From assembly GCA_007922305.1 (NCBI GenBank), contig ML677335.1, positions 23,650,867 through 23,714,866 on the forward strand: DNA of 64,000 nt, read 5' to 3'. This DNA is from Dermatemys mawii (taxonomy: Eukaryota > Chordata > Testudines > Dermatemydidae). The notes under the pieces were generated by a model. That model was not told the DNA's origin and did not search any database. It saw only the letters and a list, made by a program, of their open reading frames with translations. This document shows, piece by piece, positions 1 to 10,544 of this stretch. Both the position numbers and the translations under genes were made by a program. How positions within the stretch are numbered: the first letter of the stretch is position 1; each line of letters starts with the position of its first letter.

Positions 1-97
1 TGGTGTACGGCTGCAGCACTTCTGCTGCCACTCTGCTCTCCTTTGTTTTGCACTTTTTTTCCTGGATTACCAATGTAGGCACCATACCACGGCAAGC

Positions 98-1340
98 ATG
101 GAGCCTGCTCAGCTCACTGCTGCAGTTGTGACCTTTATCCAGCAGTATGTGCAGAACCTGCAAAACCAGCTGAGGAAGCGACTACTTTGCGATCATGATA
201 GTGATGAGAACGTGGACACAGATGTTCCTAGAAGAAAGTCATGTAGTGACTGGAACATCATGGTGATGTTGGGCCAGGTTCATGCCATGGAACACCAATT
301 CTGGGCCCACAAAACAAGCACAGACTGGTGGGACACATACTGTTGAAGGTATGGGATGATTCCCAGTGGCAGCAAAACTTTTGCTTGCATAGGGCCACTT
401 TCATGGAACTTTGTGAGTTGCTGTCTCCTGCCCTGATGCACAAAGACACCAAAATGAGAGCAGCCCTCACAGTTGAGAAGCAAATGGCCATAGCCCTGTG
501 GAAGCTTGCGAAGCCCGACAGCTACCGGTCAGTCGGGAATCAATTTGAAATGGGCAAATCTACTGTCAGGGGCTGCTGTGCTGCAAGCAGCCAACACAGT
601 CATTGACCAGCTGCTGTCAAGGGTAATGACTTTGGGAAATGTGCATGCCATTGTGGATGGCTTTAATGCGATGGAGTTCCATAACTGTGGTGGTGCGATA
701 GACTAACGCATATCCCTATCCTGGCACTGGAACACCGGGGCAGCCAGTACATAAACCGCAAGGGGTACTTTTCCATGATACTGCAAGCACTGGTGGATCA
801 CAAGGGACGTTTCACCGACATCAACGTGGGATGACTGGGAAAGATTCATGATGCTCACATCTTCAGGAACTCTGGTCTGTTTGCATAGCTGCAGGAAGGG
901 ACTTACTTCCCAGACCAGAAGATTACTGTTTGGAGTTGGGGGGGGGGGTTGAAATGCCTATAGTTATCATCGTGGACCCAGCCTACACTCAATGCCATGG
1001 CTCAGGAAGCCGTGCACAGGCACTCTGGACAGTAGTAAGGAGCAGTTCAACTAGAGGTTGAGAGAGTGCAGAATGGTGGTAGAATGTGCATTTTGATGTT
1101 TGAAAGCTCACTGGAGCTGTTTGCTGACTAGGTTAGACCTCAGCAAAACCAATATTCCAATTGTAATTGCTGCTTGTTGTGCGCTCCACAATATCTGTGA
1201 GAGTAAGGGGGAGACATTTATGGTGGGGTAGGAGGTTGAGGCAAATCGTCTGGTGGCCAGTTTTACACAGCTAGACAACAGGATGATTAGAAGAGCACAG
1301 CAAGGTGTGCGGCACATCAGAGAAGCTTTGAAACCAGTTT
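98..1340 (+). pseudogene. HARBI1-like transposase pseudogene
   Basis: The frame opens with MEPAQLTAAVVTFIQQYVQN (98-346), then continues after a frameshift at 328-606 with WDDSQWQQNF, ATFMELCELLSPAL and KPDSYRSVGNQFEMGKSTV, the typical N-terminal part of turtle Harbinger nucleases. A third frame reaches GGAID near 699, where the first catalytic aspartate of the DDE triad would lie. Out-of-frame sequence at 720-830 still reads as a spread-apart [16 protein letters not shown] and GRFTDIN, around the second aspartate. At 1060-1340 the DNA retains the AFGRLK-like and ALHNICE-like C-terminal signatures. Several frameshifts and stops, and a run of ten G at about 943-952, interrupt it. No intact product is possible. 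The family assignment is from motif recognition. Confidence 0.82.
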
Positions 1341-1418
1341 TGTGTTGGGCCAGGGTATGGCATGACTGTTGTATTTGTTTCTCCTGGAAGTTACCTGCCC
1401 CCTATATAAATTACAGGA

Positions 1419-1454
1419 AATAAAATCATGATTATTTAAAAAACGTTCTTTATT
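1419..1454. terminator. Convergent poly(A) signals of the Harbinger element
   Basis: AATAAA lies at 1419-1424 on the plus strand and TTTATT at 1449-1454 gives AATAAA on the minus strand, about 25 bp apart and facing each other. The plus signal is just downstream of the transposase relic. The minus signal implies a second convergent transcript, plausibly the Myb-like gene of the element. The minus frame 1436-1639 is most likely its untranslated 3' end. Confidence 0.5.
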
Positions 1455-1644
1455 ATTTGTTGAACAACACATTTAGAGAAATCAGAAGGTAGCCTGGGGG
1501 TGGGGAGTAGTAGGTTAGAAACGGTGTGGGGGAGAATGTGCTGGAGGATTCCTGCACCATCCCCGGACACATTAACAGACTTTTCCAGTAGCTGTGCTGG
1601 GCACGAATGCATCCCATGTCTTCCGGGCAAATGAATCATTAAAT

Positions 1645-1740
1645 ACCCTTGCTTTTAAACCTCGTATCCAATAAAAGATATTACCTCGCCCATCTTTCCT
1701 CTCTAATATTCTGAGACCAACATAGCTACACTGCATACAG
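1645..1740. repeat. Short dispersed-repeat tail
   Basis: The stretch around ATAAAAGATATTACCTC and GAGACCAACATAGCTACA resembles a retroposon 3' tail that I recall as common in turtle genomes. It has the same type of ending (ACCAACA.GGCTAC) as the Penelope-like tails at 51230 and 55100. Class assignment is uncertain. Confidence 0.4.
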
Positions 1741-1982
1741 TGTGACCCTGTCTGCTGCTATCTCAGGCATTTGGGTGAGGAATGGGAACAGGTGAGTCCC
1801 TCAAGCTGTGTTGATTTAAAGCATAGGAAGATATTGGAGTGACTTGCTGCCAGCCTTGCGGAGAATTAGTACTGACCCCAGGGCACTGCCAGTTTTTTGT
1901 TCCGAGCACACCTCAACCTCCTTCCAGTCGAATGAAATAGGATAAAATACATTTAAAACCTTGTTTTTCTTTATCATTTCAG

Positions 1983-2060
1983 GTCTGAGCAATCGGCTGC
2001 CGTACTTCATCAACTATTTCTTTGACACATACCTGCTGATCAATGAGGATACCCCCGTGG
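1983..2060 (+). CDS. CDH23: Cadherin-23 internal exon (exon 3; start of EC1)
   Basis: This exon encodes LSNRLPYFINYFFDTYLL followed by INEDTPVG, with two bases of a split codon at the left and one at the right (a symmetric phase 1 exon of 78 bp). It matches the mature N-terminus of cadherin-23, where human reads NRLPFFTNHFFDTYLLISED. Cadherin-23 is a single-pass adhesion protein whose first two EC repeats bind protocadherin-15 to form the tip link of inner-ear hair cells; loss causes Usher syndrome 1D or DFNB12. Asn and Arg in NRLP help form the extra N-terminal calcium site, and the Glu in NED is the EC1 inter-repeat calcium ligand; all are kept here. The acceptor is a pyrimidine tract ending in TTTATCATTTCAG (1970-1982) and the donor is G|GTGAGT at 2061. 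The signal-peptide exon must lie upstream of the window and the rest of EC1 downstream. Confidence 0.9.
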
Positions 2061-3159
2061 GTGAGTGCGCTTCACTTATGTTAATGAGCAGATTTCATTG
2101 TGGTTTCCAGGCCTGTTTGGGGTGTGTGAAAGTCATGGGGGTGGGGGAAAGGGAGGAGGATGAGGAGCACAGAGTGGCTAACAGGCACCCATCACTTGGG
2201 CTATGAAGTGTGTTTGAAGTTGCCCAACTGGGAAAAAGATCCAGATCATCTGAGACAATGGAACTTTTTTCAAAAGAAAATAAGTGGGGAAAATATGCAA
2301 CATTCCCTTGGGAAGTGCATGATGTATATGATTAAGATATTGATTCAGGATACCCAGACTATGTGGCTCATCCTCCATCAGATCCTGTGTAGGATCTTCT
2401 CCTGTAGGGAAGCTGGATTGGCTTTATATGCAAACGAGGGAGGAGGGGGATGTCTTTCTGCCCTGAAATCTTCCAGGGCAAGGATCTGATCTTGCAAAAG
2501 TGCTGAATGCCCTCCACTGTCAAAGTAGCATCTCCTAGGGAGAGCTCAGCACAGCACTTTGAAAGATCAAGCCACAGCAAAGATCTCTTGACACTGGAGG
2601 GCCCAGTTCTCCACAACATGTTTAGTCACTTAACCAGTGCAAAGTGTAAACTGTTACCAGACCAGAATGGTAGTGTCTGGCACCCCCTTTGCACCAGTTT
2701 AGGTGAAGGGCAATGGAGAATCAGAGTCCTGGGCATTAGTGGGAGTTATCTAAATCCATTAGGGGATGGAAATAGACTCTTACATAAAACTGTAGCTCAT
2801 AACTAGAACTTCTCTGAGAGGTGCCAGTGGAGGAAATATTACACACGGAAATGGGCTGTAACCCAGTTGCACTTTATACTAAAACAATATTGTGTAAGAT
2901 GCAAACTGCATGTGTGCTCTTAGATTTGTCCTCAGTCTCTCTTATTTTGCCTGGTTTTCCATAGATAAATGTCAGTGCCTAGCACAATGGGGTTCTGGTT
3001 CATGAGTAAGGATTCTAGGTGCTATTGTAATGCAATAAATACTGATAAGCCAACACTTCACCTGGGCTTCTTGTAACTTGTTGTCTACTTCCCATTGCAG
3101 CAAGTAAGCAAATCCTAGAAGCTTTCACAGAAGTAGATACAAGAAATTGAGATGGGGGA
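2061..3159. other. Intronic stretch, no feature recognised
   Basis: Open frames of up to 109 codons occur here, but none resembles a known protein and none has supporting splice sites. I see no terminal repeats. Confidence 0.5.
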
Positions 3160-3173
3160 GTGTGTGTGTGTGA

Positions 3174-3204
<31 letters not shown>
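3160..3204. repeat. Palindromic GT/CA dinucleotide microsatellite
   Basis: A run of six to seven GT units (3160-3172) turns, through AGA, into about fifteen CA units (3175-3204). The two arms are complementary, so the tract can form a hairpin as well as Z-DNA. It is probably polymorphic in length. Confidence 0.9.
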
Positions 3205-3208
<4 letters not shown>

Positions 3209-3903
3209 TAGGTCAGGGAGGTTAAAACAAGTGTAAATTCTGTGAGAGGCTTTTGTTGGACAGTAGTAACTCCTTTCCCCTGCCCCTGCCTTCACAAATG
3301 CGCACATGCAGCCACTCAATCTGGCTGCCAGTGGCAGTCACAAAAGAGCTGAGAGTTGGGGTACAGAAGAGAGAGATTTTTTTTGTATAGAGCCCTTGGA
3401 GAAAATTGGCAATTTTTTGACTGACAGATGTAGTTTTTTATTTTATTTATTTGTTTTGCTAGTGATCAGTTTTAGTAAATGTAGAAATTGATCTGGCCTG
3501 CCTTGGCCTCTTTCCAGGATCTCAGTCCATTAAACTTGTGCTCTTCAATCAGGGCCAGTGGCTGGCTTTTAATACTGAAGGAATTGATTGTAAGCCTAGT
3601 GTGTGCATGACTGTGGGCCTGGGCCTACATCTGCAGGCTAATAGCTGTGATCTTATCGGCGCCACATTTGCACTGGCCTCCTTCCCCTGCCTTTTCCACC
3701 CTTCCTCACACTTCTACACTGTAGATCCATGCAGCAGGAACCTAGCAGCTAATGAAAGATCAGCAGGGCTTTCAAAATTGATGGGGGACCCCAGTCAAGG
3801 GTTCTTCAGCAAGAGATTAAAACAGCACAGATCATCAGAATCAGGTCTTTCCAGCCACCCCAGAGAGAGACCTCAGTTTTGTATTCAGTTGTTCTGAGGA
3901 CTT

Positions 3904-4790
3904 GTCACATAATGGGAATTTTCTGTAATATTTTTATGAATCCTGTGTGCCTCAGTTTACCTCTGTGCTTTGCACAGTTCAGAGTGTGAGGTCTGCTCTT
4001 GGAGGCAGAGCAGGACTTGAGGTGAGGGAAGGTGTCACTTTGCTGTCAGTGAATAGGACTGTTCATGGACTGACTGGAACATGCTGAAAGCGACCCATAT
4101 CAATGCAGAATCCCCAAAAGACAGTGGAAAAGTCCCCATGACCAAAGAGTGACACCTAAAACCCACTGAGCAAGAAGAAGGAAGTTTGCCCCTCACCTCT
4201 CAGCAGGGAAGCTGAGCAGCGACTCAAGCTCGTGAACAAAAGACTGAGACACAGGCAGGGAATAAGGAGTTGGCTGCTGGAGGAAGCTGGCTACAAAGGA
4301 ATCCGAGTGAGAGAGAGAGCCAAAGACGTGATCCACTACAACCTGCCTGCTAGTTTGTGCTGGTTCGACCAGAATGGACTATGCTTTAATCTTTATTTCT
4401 CTGTGCTAACCTAGGGACTTCCAATGCTGTGTGCCAGCTGTCTAATAAATCCTACTCTGTTTTGAAAACACTGCTTGAGTGTCACTGTAAATACCTGCTG
4501 AGGTGCATTAGTCACGGAAGAGTGTACAAGTCTCTATCAAGAGTCTATTTCATCTGGACTCGCTGGGCAGAAATCACAGCGTGAAACAGGAGTGCTGGAG
4601 CCCAGATGCTCACCTGCAAGGCGGTGAGGCTGCCTGGCCTACGCTGAGGGAAGGAGTGGGACCCCTGGGAGGTCTGCCACACTGAAGGGGTTGCTCCAAG
4701 AGACTGTTTAAAAGATGGAGCAAAGCACAGATCCTGTGGATTCATGGCAGGCCCCTCAAATTGAGTCTTGCCTACCATGTTGCACTTCAT
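3904..4790 (+). mobile_element. LTR-like repeat (family also at 31065)
   Basis: The stretch starts near TGTCACATAATGGGAATTTT and carries AATAAA at about 4444-4449 followed by CTACTCTGTTTTGAAAA and TGAGGTGCATTAGTC, an R/U5-like arrangement. The second copy near 31210 shares the CTACTCTGTTTTGAAAA string, CACTG.AAATAC and CTGAGGTGCATT in the same order. I recall this as a common turtle LTR. No target-site duplication was found and the right edge is uncertain; no internal coding region is attached. Confidence 0.5.
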
Positions 4791-4841
4791 TTATAAATTT
4801 TCTGGAACAGTGGCAAAGCCCTCCTGGAATACACCCTAGAG

Positions 4842-5163
4842 CGGCAGTTCTAAAACTTATAGTTTCAGTGACCCCTTTTTGGTATGCTGCATCCTCTTGC
4901 GCTCTGTGTATGTCCACTGAAATGCTGCCAAATTGAACTCTTCCACTTTCGGCGGCATTTTGGTGGACATGCAGCATTCGTCTCCATGTCCGCCGAAAAG
5001 CCGCTGAAAGTGGAAGCTTGCACTTTGGCGGCTTTTCGACAGACACACTCACATGTTTGGAGCTTCCGCTGAAATGCTGCCAAAGGCACTGGCAGCTCAC
5101 GACCCTCCTGGCATTGGCTCGCGACCCCCAGGGGGGTCACAACCCCCAGTTTGAGAACCACTG
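4842..5163. mobile_element. Non-autonomous hAT element with 8-bp TSD
   Basis: The left terminus is CGGCAGTTCTAAAAC and the right is GTTTGAGAACCACTG, which are imperfect inverted repeats of the Charlie-type end CAGTGGTTCTCAAAC. Flanks are CCCTAGAG (4834-4841) and CTCTAGAG (5164-5171), a 7/8 target-site duplication. The interior is rich in GGCGGCATTT-like motifs. The same family is found inverted at 49238-49560 with nearly equal length. Confidence 0.88.
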
Positions 5164-5213
5164 CTCTAGAGAGCCTATGGACCTATGACAACCTTGCTTG
5201 AGAAGCTCCAAGA

Positions 5214-5595
5214 CAGTGGTGTGCAAACTTTTCCAGTTGCATCCCCCATTACTATTAACAGAAATTGTTCTCCTCCCCACCCCCACCACTTCCCGCATTA
5301 CTGCTTGAGCAGCCAAGCCTGAGATGAAGGCAGAGCTGGGCCTGGGGATAGTGCGTGACTTGGCTGGCCTGGGTCCAGAGACTGAGTGGGGCTGGGGGCA
5401 GAGAGGGGCTGGAAGAATGATGCTCCTTCCCCATTGTCCATGGAGTTGGCCCACGCGTGGAGGGCAGAACCAGGACTGGGAGCTGAACAGGGCTGGAAGC
5501 ATGGTGACTCTTCCTCACCCCCAGTGGGGGCTAGTGCAGGCCCTACCACCTCCTCCCAAAGTTCCTTCGTGCTCCTCACAGTCTGGAGGCCACTG
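5214..5595. mobile_element. Non-autonomous hAT element
   Basis: Ends are CAGTGGTGTGCAAACT and AGTCTGGAGGCCACTG, inverted relative to each other. Flanks CTCCAAGA (5206-5213) and CTCTAGGA (5596-5603) match at 6 of 8 positions. The GC-rich interior produces long shadow frames on both strands that are not genes. It lies only 43 bp from the hAT copy ending at 5163. Confidence 0.75.
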
Positions 5596-5603
5596 CTCTA
5601 GGA

Positions 5604-7870
5604 TGATCCTTCTCCAAATTCACAGAAGGGTGGCCAGATCCAAGTAAAGATGGTCATTTGTCTTTTAGTGAATCACAGCAATGTATTTTAGCACCAGTTT
5701 TAACTTGGTGGCTGTCCGGACAAAAGCATGAAATGGGTGCGGTGGGTGTTGTACTCTATCTGAAATGCAGCACCTCATGAAACAGAATAGCGGCCTGTTC
5801 CCACTGAACGAGGCCTATTTCTAATCCTCCGTCCGCTCATGTGTCCAGGCAGAGTTCCTTCGGGTGGTGTCCTCTGGCGCTCTTGATGCCTTTGAGCAGT
5901 GGGCCTGTTTGGGGTTCTCTGCTCAGTGTCCCAGTCAGATTCCCTTTGTTTAGTCCTGTGACCTCACACCTGTCCCTGTTATATCTTTAGTTGCCTCCCG
6001 TAATTACTTGAGATCCCGGGCCTTATGGATCCCTTCCTTAGGCTGGGGGAGGCCCTTTTGCTGTGGGAGGGCTTCTGCCAGCCCACTTCCAGGATCCTAA
6101 TAGGCCCACTGAATAAGTCAATACCGTGGTGGAATGCGAGTCCTAGGTGTGATGATTAGCATCGTCTGTAGCAGTGCCTATCGGTGGTTTGTAATGCAGA
6201 ACAATAGAACAGAATTTAGTCTTTGTGATTCTTGGTCTGCTGTGAATCTCAAACTTCTTCATATGCTGGACAACCTCTTATAATGGATATTGAGGGGCAC
6301 CCCCTTTCACAACCTTTGAAAAAAGATGTATAGCTGAAGATGGTATAAAGGAAACCAGAAAAAAATCCTTTATATATGATGATAGCCCGCTATTTTGTAT
6401 CTGTGCAGTTCTACTTGCTCTCCTTGCATGTACTTTATCTGCAGCCTCTCCTGCATCACTAATATCTGAAGATAATTTTACAGATTATTTCTATCTTCCT
6501 GTGTATATGCTACCCCTCTAATTTTGTTATCCTTGTCAAATACAATCACTACTGAATTTGCCACTGAGAAACTTCTGATGAAGAAAGCAGCTATATGGAG
6601 TAAATGGAGCTGGTAGGTGGAGTGGACTGCAAAAACATTGATGGAATGCTTTCTAAGGGAGAATATGATTCTACTGAAGTTGAAACAGTTTATGAAATTG
6701 TGTAGATTTTGCCCCAGTTTTGTCAGAACTTTTCACATTAGTTTCTACTACTGTCAAAACAGGATGTCTTAACAATATCAAAATGAAATATTTTTACTTT
6801 TTTCTTCATTTTGAAATGATTTTTCACATTTACATTTTTATTTTGCGTGGTTTTTGCACAGAAAAATCCAAATAAAATGTTTTAATCAATCTAAAATAAC
6901 ATTTTTTGGGGCATTTTCTTCTATGGAGAATTTTTTGAAAATTCCAAGTTTTGTTCTTGACTGGAATGAAGACAAATATCAAAATCCTTCACAAAACAGA
7001 ATTTTAGTTGTCCTCCCTGGTCTAGCAGTTGTGTGTTTTTCATATATTTATGAAATTAGAGGGTCCTCTCAAAACCATAAATGTCCTGGACTGAGACACA
7101 ACTAGCTGGAAGAAGATATTTCACCTCCATGTCAGAAGCACAGCCCCCCACTAGTGAGTGATAAAGTGCACGTCATATTCAAGGACTCCCAAATGGTATA
7201 CAAGGAGTTACATAAATAGGGTCTGTAGTTGTTGTAGATGAACACAGCTGTCATTATATACTTAGCAAGAGCTGACATGCTGTCTTGGATACTGGAACCT
7301 GTATTTCCTGTGGGAATGTTGATCATGATTATTCTAGCTGCTTACTCAGCACTGTCATGGTATCTTTAAATTCTACCAGCAGTGGGCACAAGGGACCTTG
7401 CCTTAATGTTGCGTGCAAAGGACAGCTTAGCAGTGATGCAATATCCCTTTCTCCCACATTGAGGTGTTACTACGAGACATAAAATTACAGTGTGAGGGAT
7501 TTGAACCTGTGACATTGTGGCACTCTCAGGCAAGAATGCTACTGGTGATTACTGTGTTCTTTAGTAAGTCTCCATTCCAAAAGCTGCACTTATGCAACAG
7601 ACACCGAACTGTAGGCTGCATCTTTGAAGGGATACTTTCTCAGATGTTCTGTTGATTCAAAAGGTAACCTTGTGTCATCAAGACAGTGCATTCAGTCATC
7701 CATAAGCAGGACAAATGCCCTCCAAACTGCATCCAACTTGGCATACCCCTAGATCAAGGAGGCAGCAGGAAGGAAGTGCCAAAATGTCTGTATCATTCCT
7801 TCTTTTTGTTAACCAATTCTCTCACCAAAAAAGCCCCCTGCATTCTCACTTACCTGACTAGAAATTAACA
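5604..7870. other. Intronic stretch, mostly unassigned
   Basis: The first part (about 5690-6180) is GC-richer and looks repeat-derived, possibly an old LTR fragment, but I could find neither termini nor a second copy in the window. The rest is AT-rich and I see nothing in it. Confidence 0.4.
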
Positions 7871-7874
7871 GCCT

Positions 7875-8150
7875 CCTCTTCCCTCATGTGATGCCTAAAA
7901 GAGTCTTAAGCAATAATTAAAGAGATCATTCCCTCTCTAATCACTTACATGAGTAAATTAGTCTTGTCAGGAGCTATTAAGACAGAGCGCTTGGAATTCA
8001 TTAGGCTAGACTAGGCCTATGGAGCTCCTGGCACCGCCGCTAGTCCAAGCTGATTAATTTGTCTGAAAACACCATCAATGCCCATCTGTTTCATTTAAGT
8101 CCAGGGAGAGCAATTTTCAGGTGGACTGATCCCCCACGTCAGTTATTTCA
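7875..8150. promoter_or_regulatory. Candidate conserved noncoding element
   Basis: This repeat-free segment is dense in homeodomain-type cores (CAATAATTAAAG, GATTAATTT, CTATTAAG, TTCATTAGG) alternating with GC-richer blocks, a texture common in vertebrate developmental enhancers. There is no open frame of note. The call is an inference from texture only; cross-species alignment would settle it. Confidence 0.3.
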
Positions 8151-8519
8151 CCCAGAAGTAATGAAGCACACACACATGTACTGCAGAATTGGGGAGGGGG
8201 AATATAAAACACAAATATGAAGAATACAAAAGCAATTGAATTTGCTGGGCAGGGGAGAAGAAATTGAAGGACAATGGAGAAATGAGTGAAGTGAAGGAAT
8301 ATTAGGTACTCTAAATCTGCTTCTTGTCGTGCACATCATAAAGAGAGGAAAGGAGGTGGGGGATCACTCAGCCACAGGGCTGCCGGCCTAGAGCCACGGC
8401 AGCCACTTCTTACTTGCAAACAAGAAGTCGGTAGTGGCAACACAGGGGACGAGGAGGGTCTGTTTTGAAATGAGTGAAGTTGCAGGAGCTATGAACTTGC
8501 TAGAGGGACTGGTTGCAGA

Positions 8520-8730
8520 CAGGGGTGGCTCTATTCGGTGGCGTTTCTGCGGGAAGTCTGCCAGTCCCACGGCTTTGGCTTACCCGCCACTGAAATCCCG
8601 CCAAATCTGCGGGACCGACATGGCACTGAAGGCCGCCTGACTGCTACCCTGAAAGCAACCATCAGGCCGCCCCCTGCGGCTTGCTGCCCCACGCATGCGC
8701 TTGCTGTGCTGGTGCCTGGAGCGGTCTCTG
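8520..8730. mobile_element. Short GC-rich hAT MITE with 8-bp TSD
   Basis: Begins CAGGGGTGGCTCT and ends GGAGCGGTCTCTG, the degenerate form of the CAGGGGCGGCTC / GAGCCGCCCCTG ends of a very common turtle hAT MITE. Flanks GTTGCAGA (8512-8519) and GTTGCAGT (8731-8738) match 7/8. The element supplies the first 64 or so codons of a 206-codon open frame, which is therefore a chimaera and not a gene. Confidence 0.87.
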
Positions 8731-8819
8731 GTTGCAGTTGCTTGGGCCCCTCAATCCTTGTGATGGGAAGCAGGGAAGACAAAGCTATGGGGCATAAACC
8801 TGGACTCAGATGTTTAATC

Positions 8820-9115
8820 CTGGTCTCATTGGCTTTACCTTGTGGAAGGCAAGTTGTGGAGAACCAGAATATCCTATTCATCATTCTTATAGCCTTTAAT
8901 GCAAAGTCAGTAGCTAATGAGCTTATCACCATGTATGAATTGATGAAGGACAAGGTCCCTGACTTTGCATGTGTAACTGAGAACCAGTTCGATGATGATG
9001 CAGGACAAATATTTGTGCAGCTGTCTGTAATTAGGTGTATGGTTCAGCATGAGATTAGGGAGGATTGGGTAGGAGGTGTTGCTGCATTTGCATCTGTCTC
9101 AAAGTGGAATGGAGT
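8820..9115 (+). pseudogene. Non-LTR retrotransposon AP-endonuclease fragment
   Basis: The frame reads ILIAFNAKSVANELITMYEL, then VPDFACVTENQFDDDAG and WVGGVAAF. This matches the start of CR1-like apurinic endonucleases, where the family pattern is N-ARS-x-NK, then D-x-x-x-x-TETWLDD, then GGGVAV. The Asn of the first motif (8898) and the catalytic Glu (TEN, about 8979) are visible; the Trp of TETW is replaced. Only the first third of the domain remains and no reverse transcriptase follows. Homology ends near 9115. It is a 5'-truncated and 3'-truncated relic in sense orientation to CDH23. Confidence 0.6.
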
Positions 9116-9204
9116 TTGTCATAGTCTGGGGATCCACAGCTCGAGTGACAATAGATAGCAGTTGCTTTTACTCTTAAAATCACATCTGAAACGTTTTGCT
9201 AATT

Positions 9205-9400
9205 AATCCTCATAAGCAGCAGATAAATGGTGTCATCCCCATTTTATAGAGGGGAACATGGGGGAATGAGGTCTAGAGGTTACAGCCAGATTATTAAAGG
9301 TATTTAGGTGCCTAAAGCCCCAGATAGACTCTTTGAAAACTTGCTCAGCAACTAACTATCTGCCACTTTAGATGCCTTTAACCCTCACACCCCGCCACCA
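9205..9400. repeat. MIR/L2-type tail plus small palindromic repeat
   Basis: GTCATCCCCATTTTATAGAG followed by GGGAATGAGG is the familiar MIR/L2 tail (CCCATTTTACAGATGAGG). It is followed by AAAGGTATTTAGGTGCCTAAA, a palindromic motif seen in another amniote repeat. Short and old. Confidence 0.5.
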
Positions 9401-10544
9401 CAAAATACTGGCCCTTAAATATCTTGCTCAGAACTACAGAGGGAATCAATGTTATGATGGGATTAGGATCTGGCAATTCTTGGCTCCTATTTCTCCCATG
9501 TTATGTAATGAAAAACAAAATTCATAACTTACTGAACCTTCCTTCGCTGTAAGAAATGGGGAGCATCACCTCCTGGTATGATATGATATTTGTGGGACCA
9601 AATAATCACATGATGCTGCAGCCTGGTTATATGACCTTTGTGTTTTCACCTCATCCTGGAATATCATCACATGCTGTCATGCATGATGTCTTCACCTGAT
9701 TACATTGTCATCACTCTCTAATTGCCCTAAAAAATGGATTTTCAGGATGTGGGACATACCTGAGATTGCTTAGCAAATTTCAGAACAGGGAGGAACCTTG
9801 TAATTAGCTGTATTGTCTTTGCACACGTTTCTAGGAAAGTTGCATGCTTTGGAGCCTTGCAAATATACAGCAGAAGAGAGAACTTAGGAAAGGAATACAG
9901 TGGTAATACTTTTGAGTCTGGTTCTGAGTTCCCTTCATCTTGGCTACTGCATTTAAATGTAATTGGGGGATAATACAACTTTGAGTTGTAGTAACTGATT
10001 ATGCTGTCAAGATGGACTCCAACAACATACGTTAGGATTGTTCCATTTTCAGGGTGAGAATGATGAAGGTATATTGTGTGTGGATAACTACAAGGTTTGG
10101 TATAGGAGCAGAGGCTGGAAGGGATGGCCAAGCAGTGCTACCTGTTGGGTACTCTTGTTCTACACACTCATTTCACAGTTTGGGAAGGCCTATTCAAACC
10201 ACAGCTATAAAACCTGAGGCTGAAACTGCTATAAGAGAATGGCAAATATAGATGAATACTCCAGAGTTTCACTGTGAAGTCTGACTATCTATGGGTAACT
10301 TCGACATGAAACAAGGCCAGTGTATGGTATTTTTGTCGTTCTTCCTGGTTGTGTTTGGCTCTGGAAGAGGAACTGGTCTGTTGCTGGGAGGTTTGCCCAG
10401 GAGAATATAGCACACCTGCTGGTGTTTCAGACAGGTGGAGAGACAGAGCTTGCCACTGGGGCATCAGCAAAAGGCAATTTCTGATAGCTATCTGCGTTCA
10501 TCATATATTTCTGGGCAGGGAAAATGAACACAGCTGATGTTCCC
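9401..10544. other. Intronic stretch, no feature recognised
   Basis: AT-rich sequence without inverted termini, tandem repeats or recognisable coding similarity. The 129-codon minus frame at 9742-10131 looks like chance. Confidence 0.45.

Larger units (their letters stand above)
1..1660 (+). mobile_element. Degenerate PIF/Harbinger DNA transposon, left end outside or at the window edge
   Basis: The block holds a broken Harbinger-type transposase on the plus strand followed by two facing polyadenylation signals. The window begins only 97 bases before the transposase start codon, so the left terminal inverted repeat is not visible. I could not fix the right end: transposon-like sequence fades into another dispersed repeat after about 1640. 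Autonomous Harbinger elements normally carry a DDE nuclease and a second, Myb-like protein. The facing poly(A) signal suggests the second gene lay on the minus strand, but only its possible 3' end is present. The element sits upstream of the CDH23-like exon, in the presumed intron 2. It is plainly dead. Confidence 0.8.

Noticed and set aside
3015..3319. ORFs rich in VCVCVC and THTHT
   Set aside because: Translations of the GT/CA microsatellite.
5137..5647. Cluster of overlapping 87-121 codon ORFs on both strands
   Set aside because: They lie in a GC-rich hAT element with inverted ends.
8538..9158. 206-codon plus-strand ORF as a gene
   Set aside because: Its first part lies in a TSD-flanked hAT MITE and its later part is a LINE endonuclease fragment; no promoter or splice evidence.
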